NCBI RefSeq assembly: GCF_041927875.1
Contig: NZ_JBHFHN010000008.1
Strand: one strand, 5' to 3'
Source: Paracoccus sp041927875
GTDB taxonomy: Bacteria; Pseudomonadota; Alphaproteobacteria; Rhodobacterales; Rhodobacteraceae
Length of the DNA: 64,000 nucleotides
A program made the position numbers and the translations under genes. Numbering within the stretch: the first letter of the stretch is position 1; each line of letters opens with the position of its first letter. The notes under the pieces were generated by a model. That model ran no database searches. It saw only the letters and a program-made list of their open reading frames with translations, and had not been told where the DNA came from. Shown here piece by piece: positions 18,667-26,244 of this stretch.

Positions 18667-19413
18667 TCAGTAAGCCTGCCCCCCTGCGGCCAGACGATCC
18701 TGCACCAGCCCGCTGATCCGGGCCAGGTCCGGGGCCAGGGCGCGTCCGGCGTGGTGATCGGCACTCAGCGCGCGGGCTGCCTGTTCCAGCACGTCATCGC
18801 GCGCCGTTCGCGCCACACCGGCCAGGAATTGCGCGATGTAGTCCAACGCCGCCGTGTCGGGCGCGGCCGACAGCACATCGGCGACATGTGCCAGATCGTC
18901 GCGTAGCGCCTCGGCGTCGGGGTGGACGATGTCATCCTCGATCAGCCGCAGGCCAAGCGGGCGGGCCTCGTCAGGCAGCAGCGCCAGGATCATCTGCTGG
19001 AACGCCGCAAGCCCGGCGATCGGCTTGGGCAGAAACGCCTGCGCCCCGGCAGCCAGTGCCACAGCCTGCTGGTCCGGGTCGCCAGAGGTCGCCAGCACCA
19101 CCGGCACCTTCGGCTGCATCCGCGCGATCTGGGCGATCAGATCGGCCCCCGACCCATCCGGAAGGCCCATGTCGACGATCACCACCGCCGGGCGATAGGT
19201 CGCAAGATGGCGCTGCGCCGAACGCAGGCAATCCGCGCGCCGAATCCGCGCGCCTGACCGCAGGCACAAAAGCCGCACCGCCTCGGACGCATATCGGCTA
19301 TCCTCGACCACCAGAACGGTCAGCCCGGACAGCGGTCGGCCAGCCATCCCCATCGCCATCACCCGGTTCAGCGCCAAGGTCGGCGCCGACATGTCCTGCA
19401 TCTGTTCGCGCAT
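18667..19413 (-). CDS. Response regulator with a C-terminal helical region of unknown type
   Basis: A 248-residue protein with a receiver domain at about residues 31-145: acidic pair E37/D38, phospho-acceptor D81 in VVIVDMGLPDGSG, S110 in LATSGD, and K130 in LPKP. Residues 150-248 are helical and match no DNA-binding or catalytic domain I recognise, so output is unknown; no histidine kinase gene is adjacent. Three start codons sit in a row (GTG-ATG-ATG); I chose the last, 19413, seven bases after AAGGA. An unrelated pair, mce and DUF1467, diverges from it. Confidence 0.8.
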   Translation of the reverse strand: MREQMQDMSAPTLALNRVMAMGMAGRPLSGLTVLVVEDSRYASEAVRLLCLRSGARIRRADCLRSAQRHLATYRPAVVIVDMGLPDGSGADLIAQIARMQPKVPVVLATSGDPDQQAVALAAGAQAFLPKPIAGLAAFQQMILALLPDEARPLGLRLIEDDIVHPDAEALRDDLAHVADVLSAAPDTAALDYIAQFLAGVARTARDDVLEQAARALSADHHAGRALAPDLARISGLVQDRLAAGGQAY

Positions 19414-19547
19414 CATCACTTCCTTGTCCCGAATCGGCCGCGTGTCGGCCCCTGCGCGCAGTTAACGCCCGCAATGCCTAAGGCTTGGTTAACGCGCTTG
19501 CGCGAAGGCGGCGGGGTGTTATGCAGGAACCAGCCAAGGAGATGACC

Positions 19548-19952
19548 ATGATCGGACGCCTGAACCATGTCGCCATCGCCGTGCCGGACCTGACCGCCGC
19601 GGCCGACCAGTATCGCAACACGCTGGGCGCGGTCGTGCGCGACCCGCAGGACGAACCCGATCACGGCGTGACGGTGGTGTTCATCGAACTGCCCAACACC
19701 AAGGTCGAACTGCTGTATCCGCTGGGCGACAATAGCCCGATCCAGGGGTTTCTGGACAAGAACCCCTCGGGCGGGATCCACCACATGTGCTTCGAGGTCG
19801 ACGACATCATCGCCGCACGCGACCGGCTGAAGGCCGAGGGCGCGCGCGTTCTGGGCAGCGGTGAGCCGAAAATCGGCGCCCATGGCAAGCCCGTGCTGTT
19901 CCTGCATCCCAAGGATTTCAACGGCTGCCTGATCGAGCTGGAGCAGGTCTGA
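19548..19952 (+). CDS. mce: Methylmalonyl-CoA epimerase
   Basis: This 134-residue vicinal-oxygen-chelate enzyme interconverts the epimers of methylmalonyl-CoA in propionyl-CoA or ethylmalonyl-CoA metabolism. Metal ligands expected for the family are visible as H7 (RLNHVAI), E48 (VVFIELPN), the His pair at 78-79 (GIHHMCFEV) and E130 (CLIELEQV). I chose ATG at 19548, six bases after AAGGAG; the ATG at 19542 has no spacing from it. It overlaps the DUF1467 gene by one base. Confidence 0.93.
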   Translation: MIGRLNHVAIAVPDLTAAADQYRNTLGAVVRDPQDEPDHGVTVVFIELPNTKVELLYPLGDNSPIQGFLDKNPSGGIHHMCFEVDDIIAARDRLKAEGARVLGSGEPKIGAHGKPVLFLHPKDFNGCLIELEQV

Positions 19953-20221
19953 TGAACCTGACCGGCGCGATCGTGCTTTATGCCGTGGTCTGGTTCATGG
20001 TCCTGTTCGTGATCCTGCCGATCCGCCTGAAAACCCAGGATGAGGTCGGGGCGGTGGTTCCCGGCACGCCGCGATCGGCGCCTGCCGACGCGCAGATCCG
20101 ACGCAAGGCGATCTGGACCACCGTGATCGCCACCCTGCTGTGGGCGGCGATCGCGGCGGTGATCGTGTCGGGGCGGGTGACTTTGGCCGATATCGACTGG
20201 TTCAACCGGCTTCAAAGATAG
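19952..20221 (+). CDS. DUF1467 family membrane protein
   Basis: An 89-residue protein with two transmembrane helices (residues 5-24 and 53-75) joined by a loop containing LPIRLKTQDEVG, the hallmark of DUF1467. It is coupled to mce through a TGATG overlap, a pairing I know from related alphaproteobacteria, but its function is not known. Its 3' end overlaps the convergent nitroreductase gene by ten bases. Confidence 0.88.
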   Translation: MNLTGAIVLYAVVWFMVLFVILPIRLKTQDEVGAVVPGTPRSAPADAQIRRKAIWTTVIATLLWAAIAAVIVSGRVTLADIDWFNRLQR

Positions 20222-20796
20222 CGGATCAGGCTGGCAACATCCGGGCGCGGCCGGTCGGGTGACACCGCCGAGGGCGTGCCCAGATGGATCATCCCGGCGA
20301 CCCATTCGTGATCGGCCAGACCCAGGGCCTCGGTTGCGAAGTCCATGTCGCTGGCCGCCCAGCCGGTCAGCCAGCAGGCCCCGAAGCCCGAGGCAAGCGC
20401 CGCATTCACCAGCCCCAGGCAGACCGCGCCCGCCGACAGCGTCTGTTCGATCACCGGGATCTTGTCGCTGACCTTGGGGCTGGCGATCACCGCCACGATC
20501 ATCGGCGTGTCGGTGAAGGCCGCGATCCCCTTGGCGGCCTTGGCGGGGTCGATCCCCAACCGGTCCGCCGTCTGCCGCGCCTGTTCGGCCAGCCGCTCGC
20601 GCGCCGGTCCCTCAATGACGATAAAGCGCCACGGCTCCAGCTTGCCATGGTCGGGCACGCGGGTCGCTGCCGTCAGCAGCCGGTGCAGCGTCTCGGCATC
20701 GGGGGCCGGGTCGCGCAGCGTCGCGGGCGGGTGCGACCGGCGGCGTAGCAGAAAGGCCATCGCGGCGTCATCGGGGGGCAGGGGGTGATCGGTCAT
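20212..20796 (-). CDS. Nitroreductase family protein
   Basis: A 194-residue FMN-dependent oxidoreductase of the nitroreductase fold, in the short YdjA-like group. FLLRRRSHPPATL near residue 14 corresponds to the FMN-binding RRS block, VPDHGKLEPWRFIVIEG near residue 47 is the second conserved segment, and GFGACWLTG near residue 137 the third. Natural substrate unknown. Its end overlaps the DUF1467 gene tail to tail, so no terminator separates them. Confidence 0.88.
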   Translation of the reverse strand: MTDHPLPPDDAAMAFLLRRRSHPPATLRDPAPDAETLHRLLTAATRVPDHGKLEPWRFIVIEGPARERLAEQARQTADRLGIDPAKAAKGIAAFTDTPMIVAVIASPKVSDKIPVIEQTLSAGAVCLGLVNAALASGFGACWLTGWAASDMDFATEALGLADHEWVAGMIHLGTPSAVSPDRPRPDVASLIRYL

Positions 20797-20853
20797 CTGG
20801 ACAGCTCCTTCATCGCCGGGCAGGTTAGCGCCGCAAGCACGGGGGGACCAGAG

Positions 20854-21120
20854 GTGGCAATCGTCAAGCGCGGCGCATGGGCGGATCTGGCGGTGAGCGG
20901 GGCGACATTCGCGCTGCGCGTCACCCCGAATGCCGCGCGCGACGCGATTGCGCGCGACGGTGACGGCACCATCCGCATTGGCGTGACAGCCACGCCCGAG
21001 GGCGGCAAGGCCAATGCCGCCGTCACCGACCTGCTGGCCCGCACCCTTGGCGTGCCGAAGTCGCGTCTCAGCCTGCTGCGCGGAGCGACGGGGCGTGACA
21101 AGGTATTCCGGCTGGATTAG
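20854..21120 (+). CDS. DUF167 (YggU) family protein
   Basis: An 88-residue DUF167 protein, recognised from FALRVTPNAARDAI near residue 18, TPEGGKANAAVTDLLA near residue 44 and the ending KSRLSLLRGATGRDKVFRL. The function of the family is not established. I chose GTG at 20854 with GGGGGGA six bases upstream; the longer reading from 20785 runs through the nitroreductase promoter region. Its stop overlaps the next convergent gene. Confidence 0.85.
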   Translation: MAIVKRGAWADLAVSGATFALRVTPNAARDAIARDGDGTIRIGVTATPEGGKANAAVTDLLARTLGVPKSRLSLLRGATGRDKVFRLD

Positions 21121-21374
21121 TCGCCCTTCGCGGCAGGGCGCGGCGACAGGCGATAGGATCCCTCGGGCAGGTCCAGCGCCAGGCGCAATTCGTTCAGTTG
21201 CGCCATCGACAGCATCACCAGCATCACCTCGCCAGTGGCGGGGTCGAATTGCTCGACCTCGATCCGGTCCTCATAGCTGCGGATGATGACGTCCTCCATC
21301 AACGGCTCGTCGCCGTCGACTTCATCGACAAGGGTGATGACGCTGGCGTCGAAATTGTGCTCGATGGTGAACAT
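21117..21374 (-). CDS. Conserved hypothetical acidic protein
   Basis: An 85-residue acidic protein beginning MFTIEHNFDASVITLVDE, followed by strand-like segments (DVIIRSYEDRIEVEQFD) and ending LDLPEGSYRLSPRPAAKGD. I do not assign a domain; the compact beta-rich pattern looks like a conserved small protein of Rhodobacterales. An alternative ATG at 21401 adds nine residues; neither has a clear ribosome site. Convergent with the DUF167 gene, sharing four bases, and divergent from the M48 lipoprotein gene. Confidence 0.65.
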   Translation of the reverse strand: MFTIEHNFDASVITLVDEVDGDEPLMEDVIIRSYEDRIEVEQFDPATGEVMLVMLSMAQLNELRLALDLPEGSYRLSPRPAAKGD

Positions 21375-21528
21375 GGGCAACAGATAGGTGCGCCGGGGCA
21401 TGATCGCAAGCGCCCGGCGGCGCGGTCGTGACCGGGCCGGACATTCGTCCATCTTTTCGTGGCGGAAAGGCTGTGGCATGGTCGCGCCGAGACCCCGGCA
21501 ACAGGGGCAGGTGACAAGGATGATGGCG

Positions 21529-22302
21529 ATGCAGGGCAAGACCTTGGGGCGGTTCGGTTTGACTTTGGCGGCGCTGCTGGCGCTGACGGCATGTGGCGTG
21601 CCCGTGGTGGTCGAACCGGCCACAGACATGCCGCCCGCGACCGCAGCCCCCGGCACGCCCCCGCCGACGCTGAACGCCCCGCCGCTGGACAGCCGCAGCG
21701 CCGCGCGCAACTTTGTCGCGGTCGCCCGGCGGATGGAGCCGCAGATCGAACGCGAATGCCTGGCCCGCACCGGCGGCCGGATGAACTGCGATTACGACAT
21801 CGTGGTGGATGACCGTCCCGGCCAAAGCCCGAACGCCTTTCAGACCCGCGATGCCTCGGGTCGGCCGATCATTGGGTTCAACCTGCCGCTGATTGCCGAG
21901 GCCCGCAACGCCGATGAAATGGCCTTTGTGATGGGGCACGAGGCCGCGCATCACATCCTGGGCCATCTGGACCAGAAAGAGCGGATCTCGATGGCGGGTG
22001 GGCTGGTGGCGGGGGCGATCGCCTCGGTCGCGGGGGCGGGCGGTCTGGCCGCCGGTGCGGCGCGCGAGATCGGCTCGACCGTCGGCGCGCGCGCCTATGC
22101 GAAGGATTGGGAATTGCAGGCCGACCAGTTGGGCGCCGTGATTGCCTTCAACGGTGGCTTCGATCCCGAGCGGGGCGCGGTGTTCTTTGCCCGCGTGCCC
22201 GACCCCGGCGATCATTTCCTGGGCACGCACCCTTCGAATGCCCGCCGCGTCGACGCGGTGCGCGAGGTCGTCCGGCAATTGCGCGCGGGCAACCGGCTGT
22301 AG
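21529..22302 (+). CDS. M48 family metalloprotease, predicted lipoprotein
   Basis: A 257-residue protein with a lipoprotein signal peptide (LAALLALTAC, acylation at C22) and a peptidase M48 domain: HEAAH at residues 137-141 for zinc binding and catalysis, and the third ligand region in WELQADQLGA. It should act at the periplasmic face of a membrane, probably in envelope quality control; substrates are unknown. I chose ATG at 21529, eight bases after AAGGA; two further ATGs lie just upstream. The UPF0029 gene follows after three bases. Confidence 0.87.
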   Translation: MQGKTLGRFGLTLAALLALTACGVPVVVEPATDMPPATAAPGTPPPTLNAPPLDSRSAARNFVAVARRMEPQIERECLARTGGRMNCDYDIVVDDRPGQSPNAFQTRDASGRPIIGFNLPLIAEARNADEMAFVMGHEAAHHILGHLDQKERISMAGGLVAGAIASVAGAGGLAAGAAREIGSTVGARAYAKDWELQADQLGAVIAFNGGFDPERGAVFFARVPDPGDHFLGTHPSNARRVDAVREVVRQLRAGNRL

Positions 22303-22305
22303 TCG

Positions 22306-22677
22306 GTGCTGGTGCTGGACAAGCTGCTGTCCGATCGCGGATCGCGCTATGCGGTGACCGTCGCCCCGGCGGCCACCCGCGCCCAGGCGCAGGCGGTGGT
22401 TGCGGAACTCTGCCGCAAGGGCAAGTTCCGCCGCGCTACCCATCACAGTTGGGCGCTGCTGACGCCCACCGGCGAACCGATCGGCGATGATGATGGCGAG
22501 GCCGGCGCCTGGCCCATCCTGCGCGCCGAGCTTGAGGCGGCGGGCCTGCACGGCCATGTCGTCATCGTCACCCGCTGGTTCGGCGGCACGCATCTGGGCG
22601 GCGACCGCTTCCGCCACCTCCGCACCGCCGCCCGCGCCGGGGTGGAGGCATGGATGGGGCAGGATCAGGCGGGCTGA
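22306..22677 (+). CDS. UPF0029 (IMPACT/YigZ N-terminal type) domain protein
   Basis: A 123-residue single-domain protein with the IMPACT/YigZ signature: FRRATHHSWAL near residue 45, GDDDGEAGAWPIL near residue 61 and VTRWFGGTHLGGDRFRHL near residue 88. YigZ proteins usually carry a second C-terminal domain, which is missing here. The start is GTG at 22306, three bases after the M48 stop, suggesting coupled translation. Function unknown. Confidence 0.8.
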   Translation: MLVLDKLLSDRGSRYAVTVAPAATRAQAQAVVAELCRKGKFRRATHHSWALLTPTGEPIGDDDGEAGAWPILRAELEAAGLHGHVVIVTRWFGGTHLGGDRFRHLRTAARAGVEAWMGQDQAG

Positions 22678-22711
22678 GACCTGTGCGGCAGCATTTTTGT
22701 TTGGAGACATG

Positions 22712-22786
22712 TGGCAGCCCGTAGGGGAGTCGAACCCCTCTTTTCAGGTTGAAAACCTGACGTCCTAACCGATAGACGAACGGGCC
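22712..22786 (-). tRNA. tRNA-Glu (anticodon TTC)
   Basis: 75 bases on the minus strand including an encoded CCA. The acceptor stem GGCCCGT pairs with ACGGGCT (one G-T pair), the anticodon loop TTTTCAA is held by CAGG/CCTG and reads TTC, and the T loop is the standard GGTTCGACTCC. It lies between the UPF0029 gene and recJ, transcribed in the recJ direction but with its own promoter. Confidence 0.97.
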
Positions 22787-22828
22787 ACTGTGCGTTTCCG
22801 CGTACCAGCCTTGGCTGGCGTGGGGCGG

Positions 22829-22857
22829 TATTTAGGGGCTTCGCGCGACCTCTGCAA
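22829..22857 (-). promoter_or_regulatory. Promoter of tRNA-Glu
   Basis: On the minus strand TTGCAG (22857-22852) and TAAATA (22834-22829) are separated by exactly 17 bases. Transcription would start about 35 bases before the tRNA; the leader contains the palindrome CCAGCCNAGGCTGG. Confidence 0.6.
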
Positions 22858-22876
22858 GCGGTTTTTTGCGAAAAAT

Positions 22877-24628
22877 TCACATGGCGATGGCAGCATCGTC
22901 CAGGCGCAGACGCGGGGTGTTTCGCCCGCCCCAACTGTTGATTTCGAGCCGCCCGGCGACGTGAAACAGCCCTGCGCCGCCACTGGTCAGCGCCTGCGCC
23001 AAGGGTGTGCCGACGATGTTGAAGGCGACTGCCTCGATCGTCGGGCCGGCACCGGGCTGGGCCAGGCGAATCGACAGATGCTGTTCGCCCATCCCGCGCC
23101 AACTGGTGACGGCCAGCCGCGACAGCGCAAAGCGCGGCGCGGGGGCAGCGGCGCCAAAGGGGCCGGCCTGATCCAGCGCCTCGATCAGATCGGTGCTGAC
23201 CGCGCCCGGCATCACCAGCCCGTCGATCTTCAGATCGCGCGGCCCCGCCGCCCCCGCGCCCTGCCGCGCCAGCAATTCGCCCAGCCGGTCCATCGCCGGT
23301 TCCAGCGCGTCGCGCGCGACGGTCAGCCCGGCTGCCGCCTTGTGGCCGCCACCCTTGATCAGCAGGCCTTCCTCGGCCAGCCGATGCACGCAGGCGCCCA
23401 GATCGACGCCCGGCACCGACCGGGCCGACCCCTTGCCGACCGCCCCGTCCAGCCCGATGACCACGGCGGGGCGGTGGGTCGCCTCGGCCAGACGCGCGGC
23501 GACGATGCCGACGACGCCGGGATGCCAGCCCTCGCCCGCCGCCCAGACCAGCGGACCATCCAGACCCCGCGCCTCGGCCTGGGCCATGGCTTCGTCGCGC
23601 ACGGCGGCCTCCAGCACGCGGCGATCCTCATTCAGGCTGTCCAACTCGCGCGCCAGCCGCGCGGCTTCCGAGGGATCATCGGTGGCCAGCAGACGCGCGC
23701 CCAGATCGCAGGCGCCAACCCTGCCCCCGGCATTGATGCGCGGCCCCAGCACAAAGCCCAGATGATAGGCCGCAGGCGCGCGGTCCAGCCGCGCCACATC
23801 AGCAAGCGCGCGCAGGCCGGGCCGGTCGCGCCCCGCCATCACCCGCAGCCCCTGCCGCACGAAGGCCCGGTTCACGCCGACCAGCGGAGCCACATCGGCG
23901 ACCGTGGCCAGTGCAACCAGATCCAGCATCGCCATCAGATCCGGCCCGCCGATGCCCTGCTGCCGCAACTGCCGGTTGGCCTCGACCAGCATCAGGAACA
24001 CAACCGAAGCGGCGCAGAGATGCGCAAGTGTGCCGTCCTCATCCTGGCGGTTCGGGTTCACCACGGCCAAAGCGCGGGGCAGCGTCTCGGCCCCCAGATG
24101 GTGATCCAGAATGACCACATCCGCGCCCACGGCGGCCGCCACCGGACCGTGGCTCAGCGTGCCGCAATCGACGCACAGGATCAGCCGGTGATCGCGCGCC
24201 AGCATTGCCATCGCAGCGTCATTGGGGCCGTAACCCTCATCGATGCGGTCGGGAATATACAGGGTCGCGCGCCGCCCCATGGCGCGCAGCCAATGGATCA
24301 GCAGCGCCGCCGAGGCGCCGCCATCCACATCATAATCCGCGAAAATCGCTACCGGCTCGCCCGCCTGCACGGCAGCGACGAACCGCGCGGCGGCCTGCTC
24401 CATGTCGCGCAGGCTGCGGGGGTCGGGCAGCAGATCGCGCAGCGACGGACGCAGGAAACCCTCGGCATCCTCGGGCGCGACACCGCGCGCCACCAGCAGC
24501 CGCGCCAGCGCCAGGGGAAGGCGCGTGGCCTGCGCCATCGCCTCGGTCAGGCGGTCGGATTGCGCATCCGGCCCGATCCAGCGCCGCCCGCCCAGCGACT
24601 GCACGACATTCAGAAAAGCCTCGGTCAT
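22877..24628 (-). CDS. recJ: Single-stranded-DNA-specific exonuclease RecJ
   Basis: RecJ degrades single-stranded DNA 5' to 3' in recombination and mismatch repair. The 583-residue protein has the DHH phosphoesterase motifs DYDVDG (98-103), DCG (154-156) and DHH (175-177), then the DHHA1 domain with GGGHKAAAGL near residue 450 and a C-terminal OB-type region. I chose ATG at 24628: the 30 codons upstream in frame translate the dispersed repeat (DIWTKKK) and are not family sequence. The alpha/beta hydrolase gene lies upstream on the same strand. Confidence 0.95.
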   Translation of the reverse strand: MTEAFLNVVQSLGGRRWIGPDAQSDRLTEAMAQATRLPLALARLLVARGVAPEDAEGFLRPSLRDLLPDPRSLRDMEQAAARFVAAVQAGEPVAIFADYDVDGGASAALLIHWLRAMGRRATLYIPDRIDEGYGPNDAAMAMLARDHRLILCVDCGTLSHGPVAAAVGADVVILDHHLGAETLPRALAVVNPNRQDEDGTLAHLCAASVVFLMLVEANRQLRQQGIGGPDLMAMLDLVALATVADVAPLVGVNRAFVRQGLRVMAGRDRPGLRALADVARLDRAPAAYHLGFVLGPRINAGGRVGACDLGARLLATDDPSEAARLARELDSLNEDRRVLEAAVRDEAMAQAEARGLDGPLVWAAGEGWHPGVVGIVAARLAEATHRPAVVIGLDGAVGKGSARSVPGVDLGACVHRLAEEGLLIKGGGHKAAAGLTVARDALEPAMDRLGELLARQGAGAAGPRDLKIDGLVMPGAVSTDLIEALDQAGPFGAAAPAPRFALSRLAVTSWRGMGEQHLSIRLAQPGAGPTIEAVAFNIVGTPLAQALTSGGAGLFHVAGRLEINSWGGRNTPRLRLDDAAIAM

Positions 24629-24669
24629 GGCCGCCTTCTGCCCCAATCCGGCGCGCCGCGCCAGACGGG

Positions 24670-24713
24670 CTTTCTTCTTGGTCCAAATATCCCGGCCGGA
24701 GGCATCCGCCCCC
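24670..24713 (-). repeat. Dispersed hairpin plus AAGAAGAAAG element, recJ upstream copy
   Basis: On the minus strand an imperfect hairpin (GGGGGC/GCCTCC, 24713-24698) is followed by GGGATATTTGGACCAAGAAG and AAAG, ending at 24670. It fills the gap between the hydrolase stop and recJ. Confidence 0.7.
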
Positions 24714-24720
24714 ACCACCC

Positions 24721-25527
24721 CTAGCTGCGATCCAGATTGAGGCGGATCAGATTGGCCACCACCAGCGGATGCGTGATCGGCAGCATGTGCCCCGCACCCG
24801 GCACCTGCGCGCGCGCGACATCGGGCAGGCGATCGGCGATGGCGTCCTGAATGGCGCCGATCACCGGCGGGCTGTCGGCACCCGCGATCAGCATCACCGG
24901 CAGGTCCAGCGCCTCAAGCCCGCCCTCGGCCAGCAGGCCGCCACGGTCGTCGAAGACATCCGGCCCGGTGGCATCGACCAATGCAACCTGGGCGGTGAAT
25001 TGCGCCCGCACCGGGGCGGGCAAGGTGTCCCAACCGCCGACACCGCCCCAGCGGGCCATGAAGGCGCGGGCGGCGGCCTCGGCCTCGCCCCGGTCCAGAT
25101 GGGCGCGCATCGCCAGCCCCTCGTCACGGGCCTGGGCAAAGGCGGCGCTGCCCTGCGCGGCGGCGAACAGCACGGGTTCGATCAGGGTCAGCGACCGCAC
25201 CGCCTGCGGGGCGCGCAGCGCAAGGCGCAGCGCCACGACCGCGCCGAAACTATGGCCGATCAGATCGACCGGACGGCTGATCTCGGCCCCCGCCATCCGC
25301 GTGCAAAGCGTGGTCAAATCCAGCCCCGCCGCCGGGTCAAACGGCGCGGCACCGCCATGGCCGGGCAGGTCGAAAGCGGTGATCTGCACCGCATCGGCCA
25401 AGGCCTCGGCGATGCCCATAAAGGCACCGGAATGGCCCATCATGCAGTGCAGCGCCAAGGCCGGACGGTCGTCATTGCCCGCAAAGCGACGGATGCGGGT
25501 CGGGTGGCCTGCCAACGTATCGCTCAT
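24721..25527 (-). CDS. Alpha/beta fold hydrolase
   Basis: A 268-residue alpha/beta hydrolase. The nucleophile elbow GHSFGA is near residue 91, the oxyanion-hole region HCMMGHSGAF near residue 27, and the catalytic His is in GAGHMLPITHP near residue 246. The substrate is unknown. Its start overlaps the end of the upstream isomerase gene by four bases, so the two are co-translated and may act on related compounds; this is inference. Confidence 0.85.
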   Translation of the reverse strand: MSDTLAGHPTRIRRFAGNDDRPALALHCMMGHSGAFMGIAEALADAVQITAFDLPGHGGAAPFDPAAGLDLTTLCTRMAGAEISRPVDLIGHSFGAVVALRLALRAPQAVRSLTLIEPVLFAAAQGSAAFAQARDEGLAMRAHLDRGEAEAAARAFMARWGGVGGWDTLPAPVRAQFTAQVALVDATGPDVFDDRGGLLAEGGLEALDLPVMLIAGADSPPVIGAIQDAIADRLPDVARAQVPGAGHMLPITHPLVVANLIRLNLDRS

Positions 25528-26135
25528 CCGCGCGCTGCCAGATGCGCGTCAAGGAAATCCAGCCGGTCCTGGCCCCAGAAACGGGCATCGTCGTCGGTGA
25601 TGTAGAAGGGTGAGCCGAACACACCCGCATCGACCGCCTGTTCCAGGTTGCGTCCATAGGTGTCGGCCCCGATGAACAGACCGCTATCGACAAGGCCCGG
25701 ATCAAAGCCATGCGCGGCCAGCAGATCGCGCAGCACGGCATCGTCGGCGATGTCGCGATCCTCGGCCCAGACGGCGCGCAGCACGCCCTGCACCAGCCCG
25801 CCCAGATCGCCGCCGCCCCCCTTGGTCCGCGCCGCCTGCGCCGCGATGATTGCATAGGATGACGGCGCCGCATTGGTGGGAAAATGCGCAGGCCGCAGGT
25901 TCAGGGGCAGTCCCAGATGCGCCGACCAGCGCGCCAGTTCCTGTGTGCGATAGGCCACACGGTTAGGGTGGCGCGCGGCCAATGGCACACCCCCCGTGCG
26001 ATCAAAAAGCGCCATCATATCAATGGGCTTATAGGTGATGGTCGCGCCATGACGCGCGGCGATCTGTTCCAGACGCGACCCCGCCAGATAGGCGTATGGC
26101 GACAGCGTGGCGAAATAATAGTCGATCCGGGGCAT
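25524..26135 (-). CDS. DsbA-family 2-hydroxychromene-2-carboxylate isomerase-like protein
   Basis: A 203-residue thioredoxin-fold protein of the HCCA isomerase/kappa-class GST group. The N-terminal YYFATLSPYAYLAGSRLEQI has SPYAY where DsbA has CXXC, as in the glutathione-using isomerases, and GVFGSPFYITDDDARFWGQDRLDFL near the C-terminus carries the cis-proline. It may isomerise an aromatic or act as a glutathione transferase; the substrate cannot be told. It is coupled to the hydrolase gene. Confidence 0.85.
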   Translation of the reverse strand: MPRIDYYFATLSPYAYLAGSRLEQIAARHGATITYKPIDMMALFDRTGGVPLAARHPNRVAYRTQELARWSAHLGLPLNLRPAHFPTNAAPSSYAIIAAQAARTKGGGGDLGGLVQGVLRAVWAEDRDIADDAVLRDLLAAHGFDPGLVDSGLFIGADTYGRNLEQAVDAGVFGSPFYITDDDARFWGQDRLDFLDAHLAARG

Positions 26136-26152
26136 CGAACCCTCCGTTCAAT

Positions 26153-26181
26153 TTGCGGCAAGGCTAACCGGGTGCTAAGGC
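26153..26181 (+). promoter_or_regulatory. Candidate promoter of prs
   Basis: TTGCGG (26153-26158) and TAAGGC (26176-26181) with a 17-base spacer, about 60 bases upstream of the prs start. Confidence 0.4.
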
Positions 26182-26244
26182 AGGCGCAATCACGCGAATC
26201 CCGCCCCGGACGCCGCCTCGGGGCCAGCCCGGAAGGACGCCCCC

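Noticed and set aside
18432..18716. Plus-strand frame of 94 codons between ccmG and the response regulator
   Set aside because: No ribosome site, odd composition, and it runs into the response regulator gene on the other strand.
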